64,000 nucleotides of DNA from an uncultured Coriobacteriales bacterium. GTDB lineage: Bacteria; Actinomycetota; Coriobacteriia; Coriobacteriales; UMGS124. Within the stretch, counting starts at the first letter, position 1. Each line of letters starts with the position of its first letter. Of the stretch, positions 7,840-16,546 are shown piece after piece. The translations under genes were made by a program, and so were the position numbers. Under the pieces are notes generated by a model. That model was not told the DNA's origin. It searched no databases and saw nothing but the letters and a program-made list of their open reading frames with translations. Location of the stretch: contig CAKUFZ010000009.1 in NCBI GenBank assembly GCA_934654475.1, positions 5,640 to 69,639 on the forward strand, given 5' to 3'.

Positions 7840-8748
7840 ATGGCTCAAGAAGAGAAGAAGGCAGGCGCGGCCGGCAAGGTCGTGCTTGTCATAGTGCTGG
7901 CGCTCATCGTTGCGGTGGGCGTGTTTGCGGGCATGGTGTACTCGTCCTACCAGCGCATCATGCCGTTTGCGTCTCAGATAGAGGCATCGGCCGCAACGAT
8001 CGAGGAATGCGCGCAGGCCTATGACGTCGACGGGGTTACCTCGGAGCTTGCCCAGGTCGACTCCGCGCTTGACGGCATTGCGGCCGAGCTCGATGGGGGC
8101 GTGTGGGATGTGGCGGCGTGCGTGCCCGTGCTTGGCGAAGACGTGCGCGGTGCCCGCACGCTTGTGGCTGTGGGGCAAGACGTCATGGCAAGCATCGTCA
8201 TGCCGGTGTCCGATGTCGCACAGACGCTGCCTTCCGGCGCACTGAACTCGCTGGGTAAGGGTCTCGTGAGCGCGGCGACGGGTGTCACGGGCGAGTTTGT
8301 CCTGTCGGGAGCAAGCGATGTGGCGAATGCATTGGCTGGCATCGACGGCATGGTTGAGACGCTGCGTGCGGCAGGTCCCCGTCTTGATGCCGATGCCCAG
8401 CAGCTGGCTGCGCTCAGTGACTTCCATTTTGACGAGCTCAACCAGGCATGCGACGAGCTGGCCGGTGTGGTGGACGACCTTAGGAGTGTGCTCGACCAGA
8501 TCTCACCTGCGCTTGAAGGCTATGCGAGCGCCAAGCAAGTGGCGAGCGATGCGGTCGACGCAGCGGGTCAAGTCGCCGGTCAGATTGCCGATGCGGCTGG
8601 TCAGGCCCTGGGCGAGGCGGCCGATGCCGTGAACCAGGCCTTCCCGGAGGCTGCGAAGAAGGCGCAGGATTTTGTGGACGGCGCCAAGGAGTTCGGTGAA
8701 GGTGCCAAGAGCTTCGCCGATGGCGTGCGCGACGCGGTTTTGGGCTAG
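7840..8748 (+). CDS. Membrane-anchored helical protein, possibly DUF4012-related
   Basis: The function is unknown. The 302-residue protein has a short charged N-terminus, one membrane segment at about residues 13-34, and an otherwise extracytoplasmic, mostly helical body. A segment near residue 90 (VWDVAACVPVLGEDVRGART) resembles the start of DUF4012 proteins, in which a membrane anchor is followed by a P.lG.dlra.r motif; here the remainder of that family is missing, so the match is tentative. The C-terminal 80 residues are a run of amphipathic Ala/Asp/Gln-rich repeats (DAAGQVAGQIADAAGQAL) that resemble late-embryogenesis-type or tail-tape helices. The start at 7840 follows GGAGG. The gene is convergent with tlyA, only 15 bases apart. 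Confidence 0.75.
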   Translation: MAQEEKKAGAAGKVVLVIVLALIVAVGVFAGMVYSSYQRIMPFASQIEASAATIEECAQAYDVDGVTSELAQVDSALDGIAAELDGGVWDVAACVPVLGEDVRGARTLVAVGQDVMASIVMPVSDVAQTLPSGALNSLGKGLVSAATGVTGEFVLSGASDVANALAGIDGMVETLRAAGPRLDADAQQLAALSDFHFDELNQACDELAGVVDDLRSVLDQISPALEGYASAKQVASDAVDAAGQVAGQIADAAGQALGEAADAVNQAFPEAAKKAQDFVDGAKEFGEGAKSFADGVRDAVLG

Positions 8749-8763
8749 AAGCTGCGTGGAGCG

Positions 8764-9576
8764 TTAGTCATTAAGTTCGGCATGCGCCTCGTGTACGACG
8801 CGGGTGATGAGGCTGGCGTTCACACGCCCCTCGTCGCCCGCGTCTTTTTGTAGGAACATGAGGTACTCGATGTTGCCCTCGGGGCCCTTGATGGGCGAGT
8901 GGGTGAGGTCGAGCACGGCAAAGCCAGCCTGCCGGGCTTGCTCGGTCACGCAGGTGAGCACATCGCGGTGGACCTGCGGGTCTTTGACGACGCCGCGTTT
9001 GCCCACATGCTCGGGGCCTGCTTCGAACTGCGGTTTCACGAGGCAGACGGCGTGAGCCCCGGTGTGGATGAGCCCGGCGAGGCTTGGCAGCACCTTGCCC
9101 AGGGAGATGAACGAGACGTCCGATCCCAAAAAGTCTGCTTCTGCGCCGAGGAGCTCTGGGGTGGCCAGGCGGATGTCGAGGCCTTCGAGGCTCGTGACGC
9201 GCTCATCTGCCACAAGGCTTTCGTGCAGCTGGTCGTGACCCACGTCGATGGACCACACGTGCGCCGCGCCTGCCTGAAGCATGCAGTCGGTGAAGCCGCC
9301 CGTGGAGGCGCCGGCATCAACGCAGCGCAGGCCGCTCAAATCGATGCCCCATACCTCGAGCGCACGTGCCAATTTCAAACCACCGCGTCCCACGAAGGGG
9401 ATGGCGCAACCGCGCACCTCGAGTTTGTCGGCAGGCGTCACCATGGCACTCGCCTTGGTGCAGACCTGGCCGTTCACGTAGACGAGGCCCTGTGCGATGG
9501 CTGCCTTGGCCTTTTCGCGCGAAGGGCATTTGCCGAGTTTGGCAAGCACGAGGTCGAGCCGTGCGATGGGGGTCAT
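8764..9576 (-). CDS. tlyA: TlyA family 2'-O-ribose rRNA methyltransferase
   Basis: This protein combines an S4 RNA-binding domain (residues 1-60, with RLDLVLAKLG and SREKAKAAIAQGLVYVNG) with an FtsJ-like SAM-dependent methyltransferase. The SAM motif is CVDAGASTGGFTDCMLQAGA near residue 83. The family methylates 16S and/or 23S rRNA riboses and governs sensitivity to capreomycin-type drugs; older annotations call it haemolysin. The start at 9576 forms an ATGA overlap with the upstream membrane-protein gene, so a longer start at 9615 is less likely. The length of 270 residues is normal. Confidence 0.93.
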   Translation of the reverse strand: MTPIARLDLVLAKLGKCPSREKAKAAIAQGLVYVNGQVCTKASAMVTPADKLEVRGCAIPFVGRGGLKLARALEVWGIDLSGLRCVDAGASTGGFTDCMLQAGAAHVWSIDVGHDQLHESLVADERVTSLEGLDIRLATPELLGAEADFLGSDVSFISLGKVLPSLAGLIHTGAHAVCLVKPQFEAGPEHVGKRGVVKDPQVHRDVLTCVTEQARQAGFAVLDLTHSPIKGPEGNIEYLMFLQKDAGDEGRVNASLITRVVHEAHAELND

Positions 9577-9896
9577 TTCGTTTCCTTCGACGAGGTTTTG
9601 GCGCGCATGTGCCACGCGATGATGCGCACGATGATGAAGATGATGGCGAAGAGGGCGGCGCTAACGTCGGCGACCTCAAGCACGTAGGTGTTGTTCTCAA
9701 AGAGGGCGTAGAGCATAACGAGGGTGAACGCGACGGCAAGCGCGCCATTCACGACACTCAGCACCTTGATCAAAATGCGGCGGGCTTTGTCGCGCGTGCT
9801 CGTGGCCACAAGGAGGCCGTAGAGCAGCGCCGTTACGCCGGCCACGACTGCCAGCACAGGCAGCACGCGAATGAGTCTGATGAGCACGTTTACCAT
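9573..9896 (-). CDS. Small three-helix membrane protein coupled to tlyA
   Basis: I cannot assign a function. The 107-residue protein has three likely membrane segments (about residues 5-25, 45-65 and 72-92) and a basic C-terminus (RAKTSSKETK). The start at 9896 follows GGGAGGTG; an in-frame start 45 bases upstream lacks a ribosome site. Its stop overlaps the tlyA start (ATGA), so the two are translationally coupled, though a functional link is only inferred. Confidence 0.72.
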   Translation of the reverse strand: MVNVLIRLIRVLPVLAVVAGVTALLYGLLVATSTRDKARRILIKVLSVVNGALAVAFTLVMLYALFENNTYVLEVADVSAALFAIIFIIVRIIAWHMRAKTSSKETK

Positions 9897-9958
9897 GGGG
9901 CACCTCCCACTTGCCGTTTGCATAGGATACTTGATGCGCACTGCCGCGCGTCTGTAAA

Positions 9959-9985
9959 AGCGGCTATAAAAAAACGAAAGCCGCT
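9959..9985. other. Hairpin in the 9897-10204 spacer
   Basis: AGCGGCT and AGCCGCT flank a 13-base AT-rich loop. On the minus strand the right arm is followed by TTTT, so it could act as a weak terminator or 5' leader element for the tlyA operon. Besides the operator-like sequence at 10147, I see nothing else in the 308-bp spacer. Confidence 0.4.
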
Positions 9986-10146
9986 CGACTCCTCATCGAA
10001 CTGGCCTTCGTCCCTTGGGAGGGTGAATGTATAGGCGAGGAAATGCCTCGCGATGGGCTGCAATCCTTTGGACGCAACTGAAGAAATAGTAGCAAGCGTG
10101 ATATATGCAACAATCGAACTGCTCAAATTGCCATATACTCATACCA

Positions 10147-10169
10147 AGTTGTACTAACATGTACCAACT
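10147..10169. promoter_or_regulatory. Imperfect inverted repeat upstream of HTH regulator
   Basis: The arms are AGTTGTAC and GTACCAACT around TAACAT; they match as an inverted repeat apart from one extra base in the right arm. It lies 36-58 bases before the regulator's start and overlaps a plausible -10 (TACTAA) that follows TTGCCA. An autoregulatory operator is the simplest reading. Confidence 0.45.
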
Positions 10170-10204
10170 ATGCACAGTGTTGAGCGCTAGCCTTGGGAGG
10201 GCTT

Positions 10205-11245
10205 GTGGCTGAAAATGTAGACGCCGCCGATCAGGCGCAGGCGTTGCCCGCGCAGCGCATCGAGGCGACCGACTTGGGCTTCGCCCAAGGCGATGCCCTG
10301 CGCGTGGAGGATGTCACACGCATCCTGCACGTAAGCAGGAACACCGTATATAAACTGGCCCGCACGGGTGAGCTGCCGTCGTATCGCGTGGGCAGGCAGA
10401 TGCGGTTTCGCTACGACGACGTGCGTGCGCGGCTTGAAGGCGTGGCTGCCAGCCAGGAGACGAAGGCCGCTGTTGCCTCGAGGGCAGACGAGCCGAGCGA
10501 CGTGCCTGTTCCGGGCGACGTGCTCGACGAGGTGCCGTCGTGGGTGCGCGGCTCCATCGTTGTGGGCGGCCAAGAAATCGTGGCCGACATGCTGGCGAAC
10601 TACCTGGCAGGACTGGGCGTCAAGGCGCTGCGCTGCCATACCAACGACTATATGAGCCTTGCGCGCATGTACACGGGCGGCGCACACGCTGCGGTCGTGG
10701 GTCTGTGGAGCGAGCGCGACTGCGCGTACAATGCGCCGTACCTGCGCACGCTTTTGCCCGGTGTGCCTGCCATTTCGTTCAGGCTGTTCAAGCGCAAGGT
10801 GGGATTCACCGTGGCTGCGGGCAATCCCTTGGGCCTGTACGAGTGGGGCGACCTGCTCAAGCCCGGCGTTGTCATCGCAAACCGCGAGCGTGGCGCAGGC
10901 CCCCGCGTGCTGCTCGATGAAAAGCTCAAGTACCTTGAGGCGCGCGCCGATGTCCTGGCCGGGTACGACCGCCCCGCCGCCTCGGAGCTCGCCCAAGCGC
11001 TCATGGTGTCGCGCGGCCTTGCAAACGTCGCCGTCACCTCAGCCAAGCCGGCCCGCCAACTGAGGGGTCTCGAGTTTGTGCCCATGCAAGACGAGACCGT
11101 TGACCTCGTGGTTCTCAAGACGCCTGCCACCGCCTCCTTTATCAAGGCGGCCCGCAGCCTTTTGCGCACGGCCGCCTTTAGGAGCGAGTTCGACGCGGCG
11201 GTGTATGAGACCAGACTTATGGGCGAACCCGTCTACGAATGTTAG
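10205..11245 (+). CDS. HTH (excisionase-type) regulator with PBP-like C-terminal domain
   Basis: This looks like a one-component regulator. Residues 25-80 form a MerR/excisionase-type winged helix (DVTRILHVSRNTVYKLARTG, then SYRVGRQMRFRYDDV). The rest (about 115-345) resembles the periplasmic-binding-protein-like domain found in cytoplasmic sensors that pair a small HTH with a ligand-binding domain: IVVGGQEIVADMLANYLAG begins it, and GNPLGLYEWGDLLKPGVVIA sits in the middle. Such proteins are often annotated as molybdate or tungstate sensors, but the ligand is not decidable here. The GTG start at 10205 follows GGGAGG closely; a TTG at 10193 is the alternative. The end touches a block of intergenic repeats. 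Confidence 0.82.
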   Translation: MAENVDAADQAQALPAQRIEATDLGFAQGDALRVEDVTRILHVSRNTVYKLARTGELPSYRVGRQMRFRYDDVRARLEGVAASQETKAAVASRADEPSDVPVPGDVLDEVPSWVRGSIVVGGQEIVADMLANYLAGLGVKALRCHTNDYMSLARMYTGGAHAAVVGLWSERDCAYNAPYLRTLLPGVPAISFRLFKRKVGFTVAAGNPLGLYEWGDLLKPGVVIANRERGAGPRVLLDEKLKYLEARADVLAGYDRPAASELAQALMVSRGLANVAVTSAKPARQLRGLEFVPMQDETVDLVVLKTPATASFIKAARSLLRTAAFRSEFDAAVYETRLMGEPVYEC

Positions 11246-11260
11246 GGCGGGCCGCTGTGG

Positions 11261-11368
11261 CACGCCATCCGCGGCGTTGCTTTGAGGCTCGCGTACACCT
11301 TAGTACGCCACGCCTCAAAGCGCCTTGCAGCTGACGCACCACAGCGACCCGGGGGAGATTGTTGGGGG
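11261..11368. repeat. Intergenic mosaic repeat, copy A (full length)
   Basis: This 108-bp unit is nearly identical to copy C at 11455-11562. Its left part contains a hairpin at 11280-11320 (CTTTGAGGC ... GCCTCAAAG, with an inner GCGTAC/GTACGC stem and an ACCTTA loop). Its right part is a shared tail that starts at GCCTTGCAGCTGACGC and ends in a G run. No coding signal was found. Confidence 0.85.
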
Positions 11369-11401
11369 TTGGTGGAACGCCAGTACACTGCGCCCCAATC
11401 C

Positions 11402-11448
11402 GCCTTGTGGCTGACGCACCACAGCGACCCGGGAGGGATTATTGGGGG
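11402..11448. repeat. Intergenic mosaic repeat, copy B (tail only)
   Basis: Only the right-hand tail of the repeat is present (GCCTTGTGGCTGACGC through the final G run), without the hairpin. It shows that the repeat is built from separable parts. Confidence 0.8.
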
Positions 11449-11454
11449 TCGCGG

Positions 11455-11562
11455 CATGCCATCTGCGGCGTTGCTTTGAGGCTCGCGTACACCTTAGTAC
11501 GCCACGCCTCAAAGAGCCTTGCAGCTGACGCACCACAGCGACCCGGGGGAGATTGTTGGGGG
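11455..11562. repeat. Intergenic mosaic repeat, copy C (full length)
   Basis: Same layout as copy A, with the hairpin at 11474-11514 and only a few base changes. The spacing from copy A is 194 bp. Confidence 0.85.
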
Positions 11563-11570
11563 GTTGGGGC

Positions 11571-11612
11571 AACAAAAAGGGCGCGCCTGCATTGCTGCGG
11601 GCGCGCCCTTTT
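11571..11612. terminator. Bidirectional terminator between regulator and CmpB-type gene
   Basis: The stem is GGGCGCGCC / GGCGCGCCC. TTTT follows on the plus strand and TTTTTGTT follows on the minus strand, so it can stop the minus-strand gene ending at 11634 as well as readthrough from the regulator side. Confidence 0.85.
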
Positions 11613-11633
11613 GGTAGATAGGCTGGCGAGGTG

Positions 11634-12917
11634 CTACCTCGTGGCGTTCTCGGCGTTCATGGTCATGGTCTGGAAGCGGTGCTCCATCCAGGCGTCGGGG
11701 TAATGCTCGTCGCAGAACTGCTCCACGGCCGTCTCGGCGGGGATGCCCACCTGGCGCGAGAACCAGCGGTCGTAGCTTACCAAGGTGAGGCCGCCGTCGA
11801 TGATCATGAGCACCAAGGCCACGGTCGTGACGGCGTAGCGCCAGTTCCAGGGAATCTTGTGCACGAGGTCGAAGATGATGGGCATGAGGTACTTCACCCA
11901 CACCAGGCCCAAGATGCCCCAGGCCGCCATGAAGGCACCGTTCGTGCGCCCGTCGATGGAGAGGAACGTGCCGCTGTAATCCCAGGCAGTGATGCCGAAG
12001 GCAAACTCAAGAAGGTAGCTCACCAAGAACTCGAATGCGCCGCCGATGAGGGCGCTCAGGAAGAAGATGGGAATCGGGTTCTTGTCGCGGATGCCGTTGA
12101 GGCCGATGGTCATGAGCACGGCGCCGAAACCGTAGATGGGGGAGAAGGGGCCGTAGAGCATGCCTGCGCGGTCCATGTAGCCCGCACCTCTCACCAGGCA
12201 GTAGATGGTCTCGATGATGACACCCAGCACGCAGCAGATGACAAACGTCCAGAACAGGTTGAAGAAGGTGAGCTTGAAGGGCGCCTTGCCGCCGTACTTC
12301 TTGAGATGCTCGAGGCGCTCCTCTTCCCGGCTGCGCTCGTCGAGCTTGCGCAGCTTACGCTCGAGGGCGCGCTCCTCGGCAAGCGAGGGGTCGAGGTAGA
12401 TTTGCAGCACAATCATGAAGACGATGGGAAGACCCGTCGCTTCGAGGGCATGGTTCACACCGCTGTTCAGGATGTTGAGGATGAGCTGGGCCACCAGCAA
12501 CACCATGATGGTGCGGGCGATCTGTGCGGAGTGACGGCGCTTGTCCTTGACGAGCAGCACACCCAGCGCGATGTCGAATCCCGCGATGAGTCCCGAGCTT
12601 GCGGCCAGGCAAATCAAAAGCACCAGCACCGGTTTCTGCAGCGAGGTGCTGCCCGTGTACTGCGTGATGTCGACATTGAAGACGAAGGCGAGAATGATGG
12701 CGAGAACGACGGCGAGCAGCTTCAGGATTTCGACGGCGCCCCAAATGATCATGAGGATGCCGAAGACCTTGAGCGGCACGGGCACCTTTTTGGCCGGAAT
12801 GGCTTGGCCTTCGGTCATGATGGGCTTGCCGGGTTCGCAACCCTGAGCTTCAGCTGCCGGCTCGGCTTGTGGCGCATCAACAACTGCTCCGGCAACCTGC
12901 TTGTCGTCGGTCGTCAT
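11634..12917 (-). CDS. CmpB-type multi-helix membrane protein (putative ABC-transporter type IV family)
   Basis: The C-terminal half matches the PF06541-type family named putative ABC-transporter type IV or CmpB: a FWTFVICCVLGVIIETIYCL-like helix near residue 230, then MLYGPFSPIYGFGAVLM near residue 263 and further helices. The N-terminal half has about four helices (residues 48-180) and a charged linker (about 185-215) rich in Glu, Arg and Lys. No ATPase gene is adjacent, so a transport role is not shown; the family's substrate is not known to me. The first 45 residues are disordered and Ala/Pro-rich. The small acidic gene upstream probably shares its transcript. Confidence 0.8.
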   Translation of the reverse strand: MTTDDKQVAGAVVDAPQAEPAAEAQGCEPGKPIMTEGQAIPAKKVPVPLKVFGILMIIWGAVEILKLLAVVLAIILAFVFNVDITQYTGSTSLQKPVLVLLICLAASSGLIAGFDIALGVLLVKDKRRHSAQIARTIMVLLVAQLILNILNSGVNHALEATGLPIVFMIVLQIYLDPSLAEERALERKLRKLDERSREEERLEHLKKYGGKAPFKLTFFNLFWTFVICCVLGVIIETIYCLVRGAGYMDRAGMLYGPFSPIYGFGAVLMTIGLNGIRDKNPIPIFFLSALIGGAFEFLVSYLLEFAFGITAWDYSGTFLSIDGRTNGAFMAAWGILGLVWVKYLMPIIFDLVHKIPWNWRYAVTTVALVLMIIDGGLTLVSYDRWFSRQVGIPAETAVEQFCDEHYPDAWMEHRFQTMTMNAENATR

Positions 12918-12960
12918 ACAGACGTCTCCTTGATTGTGAGGGGAAACTTACGCTGACTGA

Positions 12961-13209
12961 TTAACGGTCGTCGTCATCGTCCTCATCGTCATCGTCGTCC
13001 CAGTCGTCATCGTCGTCCTCCCACCAGTCCTTGTCCTCTTCGACAGGGTGGTTGTAGAACATTTTGTGCGTCTTGCGCTCGGCGAGGAAGGCGATGATGA
13101 TGAAGATGAGCATACCGCCGATGATCAGGAACACGACGCCGCTCTCCATGCCGAAAAGCGTGAAATGCGACTCGGTTTCCCAACCGAACAGCCACAAAAA
13201 GAAATCCAT
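12961..13209 (-). CDS. Single-helix membrane protein with an Asp-rich tail
   Basis: The function is unknown. The 82-residue protein has one membrane helix (about residues 20-43, SGVVFLIIGGMLIFIIIAFL) and a C-terminal third made almost only of Asp, Glu and Trp, starting EEDKDWWEDDDDDWDDDDDE. The start at 13209 follows CTGGAGGACCC; a start 48 bases upstream lacks a ribosome site. The next gene on the strand begins 43 bases beyond its stop. The tail could bind divalent cations or a basic partner, but this is a guess. Confidence 0.72.
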   Translation of the reverse strand: MDFFLWLFGWETESHFTLFGMESGVVFLIIGGMLIFIIIAFLAERKTHKMFYNHPVEEDKDWWEDDDDDWDDDDDEDDDDDR

Positions 13210-13279
13210 GGGTCCTCCAGCTGTGGTAGTAACATGCGTGCGATAGCATACCCCCACATTAGGCTGCTCTAAGGGCTAA

Positions 13280-14674
<1,395 letters not shown>

Positions 14675-14680
14675 GCCTTT

Positions 14681-14717
14681 AAAGGCGGCAGCAGGTTATA
14701 CTGCTGTCGCCTTTTTT
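14681..14717 (+). terminator. Terminator after serS
   Basis: The stem is AAAGGCGGCAGCAG / CTGCTGTCGCCTTT with one G-T pair and a GTTATA loop, followed by a T run. Confidence 0.9.
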
Positions 14718-14753
14718 ATTTGATGTGCCAGCTGACGCAAGGAGGACGCTCGT

Positions 14754-15866
14754 ATGAATAAGTCGTTCAAGCTCTTCGCCTCTGCCGCCCTGTCTCTCAC
14801 TGTGGCGGGCACATGCCTCGCCGCGCCCGCGCTTGCGGCGGGTGACTCGTCTGCCCTGGGCAGCGCGCTTGACGCCGTTGCGCGCGCGGCCGAGCAGGCC
14901 GGCACCGAGCAGGCTCCCGCCGCCCCCGGCGCCGACGAATCCGACACGCTCATCTCCCTGGGCACGCATATCAACTTCGCCGGCCTTGCCTTTGATGTGC
15001 CCGAGGGCTACACCGACGACGAGGATCCCAGTGACGACGTGCTGAGCGTGACCAATGAGTCGGGCACCGTTTCCATCAGCGTCTACGACATGCGCGAGGT
15101 CGGCTTCCCCGCCGACACCGACTGGGCGTCGTTCTTCAGCAGCCTTGCCCAGATTTCCGTCGCGGGCTACGAGGGCTCCACGGTTGAGGAGCTCGGCTCC
15201 GACGAGCTCGGCGAGGGCACGTTGATGTACGCCTATGGCCTGGTCGTGCCCGACGGCGACGACACCTACATCATCGTGCAGCTCTATGTGCCCACGGCCG
15301 AGGGCGGCTTCACGTTCATGCAGATGGGCTACTCCGCCAACGACGTCACCGACGAGGACACCGACGAGCTGACCGAGGTCATCGACTCCCTCAAGCTTGC
15401 CGAGGACGACGGTCTCGACATCGACGACCTGGGGACTTCTTCCTGCGGCTTTACCTTCGACCTGCCTGAGGGCCTGGTTCCCTATGAGGACGAGGATTAC
15501 GCCTGGATCGACGAGAACGGCGACATCCTCATCATGACCATGGGCCATGTGGTTGAGGGCGCCGCCGAGCTGACCAGCGAGGACTATGCCGCGCTGTATG
15601 AGGCCCTTACGCCCGAAGGCGACTCCCCCGAGTCCAAGGTCACGCTGCTCGACCGCGACGTGGTCGACGGCAAGAACGGCCTCGTGTCGGCATACAGCTC
15701 TTATGAGGTTGCAGACCCCGACGAGACTGTGTACGCTGTCGTCATCGTGACCCCGGTTCTCGAGGACGACTCCGTGAGCGTCACGATCGTCTGGTGCTCC
15801 GAGCAGGGCGCCGCCAAGTACGGCGAGGCCATTTTTGACATGATGGAGTCGTTCGACAAAGAGTAA
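14754..15866 (+). CDS. Secreted acidic two-domain protein
   Basis: I do not recognise the family. The 370-residue protein has a signal peptide ending at ALAAG (about residue 28) and no membrane anchor, so it is probably released or loosely held at the wall. Two similar modules of about 140 residues follow an Ala-rich linker. Each begins with an aromatic strand and a FDVPEGY or FDLPEGL turn and ends with an amphipathic helix (LTEVIDSLKLAED; GEAIFDMMESFDKE). This resembles the small PsbP/DUF-like alpha-beta fold seen in exported proteins of Gram-positive bacteria. It is very acidic. The start follows AAGGAGG, and its promoter must lie after the serS terminator or within it. Confidence 0.78.
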   Translation: MNKSFKLFASAALSLTVAGTCLAAPALAAGDSSALGSALDAVARAAEQAGTEQAPAAPGADESDTLISLGTHINFAGLAFDVPEGYTDDEDPSDDVLSVTNESGTVSISVYDMREVGFPADTDWASFFSSLAQISVAGYEGSTVEELGSDELGEGTLMYAYGLVVPDGDDTYIIVQLYVPTAEGGFTFMQMGYSANDVTDEDTDELTEVIDSLKLAEDDGLDIDDLGTSSCGFTFDLPEGLVPYEDEDYAWIDENGDILIMTMGHVVEGAAELTSEDYAALYEALTPEGDSPESKVTLLDRDVVDGKNGLVSAYSSYEVADPDETVYAVVIVTPVLEDDSVSVTIVWCSEQGAAKYGEAIFDMMESFDKE

Positions 15867-15904
15867 CGGTTCGGTTTTGTCTGTCCGAGAGAGGAGATTC
15901 GGCC

Positions 15905-16408
15905 GTGCAGGTCAACGTGCAGCTTGATGAGCAGGGCTACCTGCCCGATACCTACGGCAAGTTCAGCGCTGAAGCCGATCAGGGCGCGGGCATGTGCCTG
16001 AGGTCGTTCCCGTTCGAGGTGACCGACGTGCCGCAGGGCACGCGCACCCTCGCATGGATCTTCATGGATTGGGACTCCATGCCGGTGTGCGGGTTCCCGT
16101 GGATGCACTGGTGTGCGTACCAGACGGGGATTGAGGGCGACACGGTCCTGTTCGCCGACGACGTGTCGCGCCTCGGCCAGCCTGGGCTCTTCCAGGGGTA
16201 CAACAGCGCCGCAAAGCGCGACCCGGAGTTTGGCGTGGGCTACGAGGGTCCTTGCCCGCCCAATGCCGACCACGTCTACACCATGCATGCCGTCGCCCTC
16301 GACGTCGAGCTCGATCTGGCTGCGCCGTTCTGGGCAAACGAGCTGGTGCAGGCCTGCCGCGGCCATGTGCTCGGCGAGGCCGTGACGCTGCTGCCCAGCA
16401 GGTCATAG
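15905..16408 (+). CDS. YbhB/YbcL (PEBP) family protein
   Basis: The family is related to eukaryotic phosphatidylethanolamine-binding/Raf-kinase-inhibitor proteins; bacterial members are small cytoplasmic or secreted proteins without a settled role. The signature anion-binding pocket is visible as MDWDSMPVCGFPWMHWCAY near residue 56 (a D.D.P. then W.HW pattern) and GYEGPCPPNADHVYTMHAVA near residue 114. The 167 residues match the family. The GTG start at 15905 follows GAGAGGAG. It lies 38 bases behind the secreted two-domain protein and probably shares its transcript. Confidence 0.85.
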   Translation: MQVNVQLDEQGYLPDTYGKFSAEADQGAGMCLRSFPFEVTDVPQGTRTLAWIFMDWDSMPVCGFPWMHWCAYQTGIEGDTVLFADDVSRLGQPGLFQGYNSAAKRDPEFGVGYEGPCPPNADHVYTMHAVALDVELDLAAPFWANELVQACRGHVLGEAVTLLPSRS

Positions 16409-16439
16409 GCGGCCGTCTTCCTTCTTATATATGATGGAG

Positions 16440-16485
16440 CGAGGGGCTCGGCTGCCAGGAGGCGGCCGAGCCCCTCGGCGTTTTG
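16440..16485 (+). terminator. Terminator after PEBP gene
   Basis: A 13-bp stem (CGAGGGGCTCGGC / GCCGAGCCCCTCG) is followed by GCGTTTT. Confidence 0.88.
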
Positions 16486-16546
16486 GCTGATTGGGCGCGT
16501 GCGGTGTCGGTCATGCCTTGTGGGGCCGTCGGTGTGCGGCCGGGGC

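Noticed and set aside
11261..11562. CRISPR-like array
   Set aside because: Only two full copies of a 108-bp unit with an internal hairpin and no regular spacers. It fits an intergenic repeat family.
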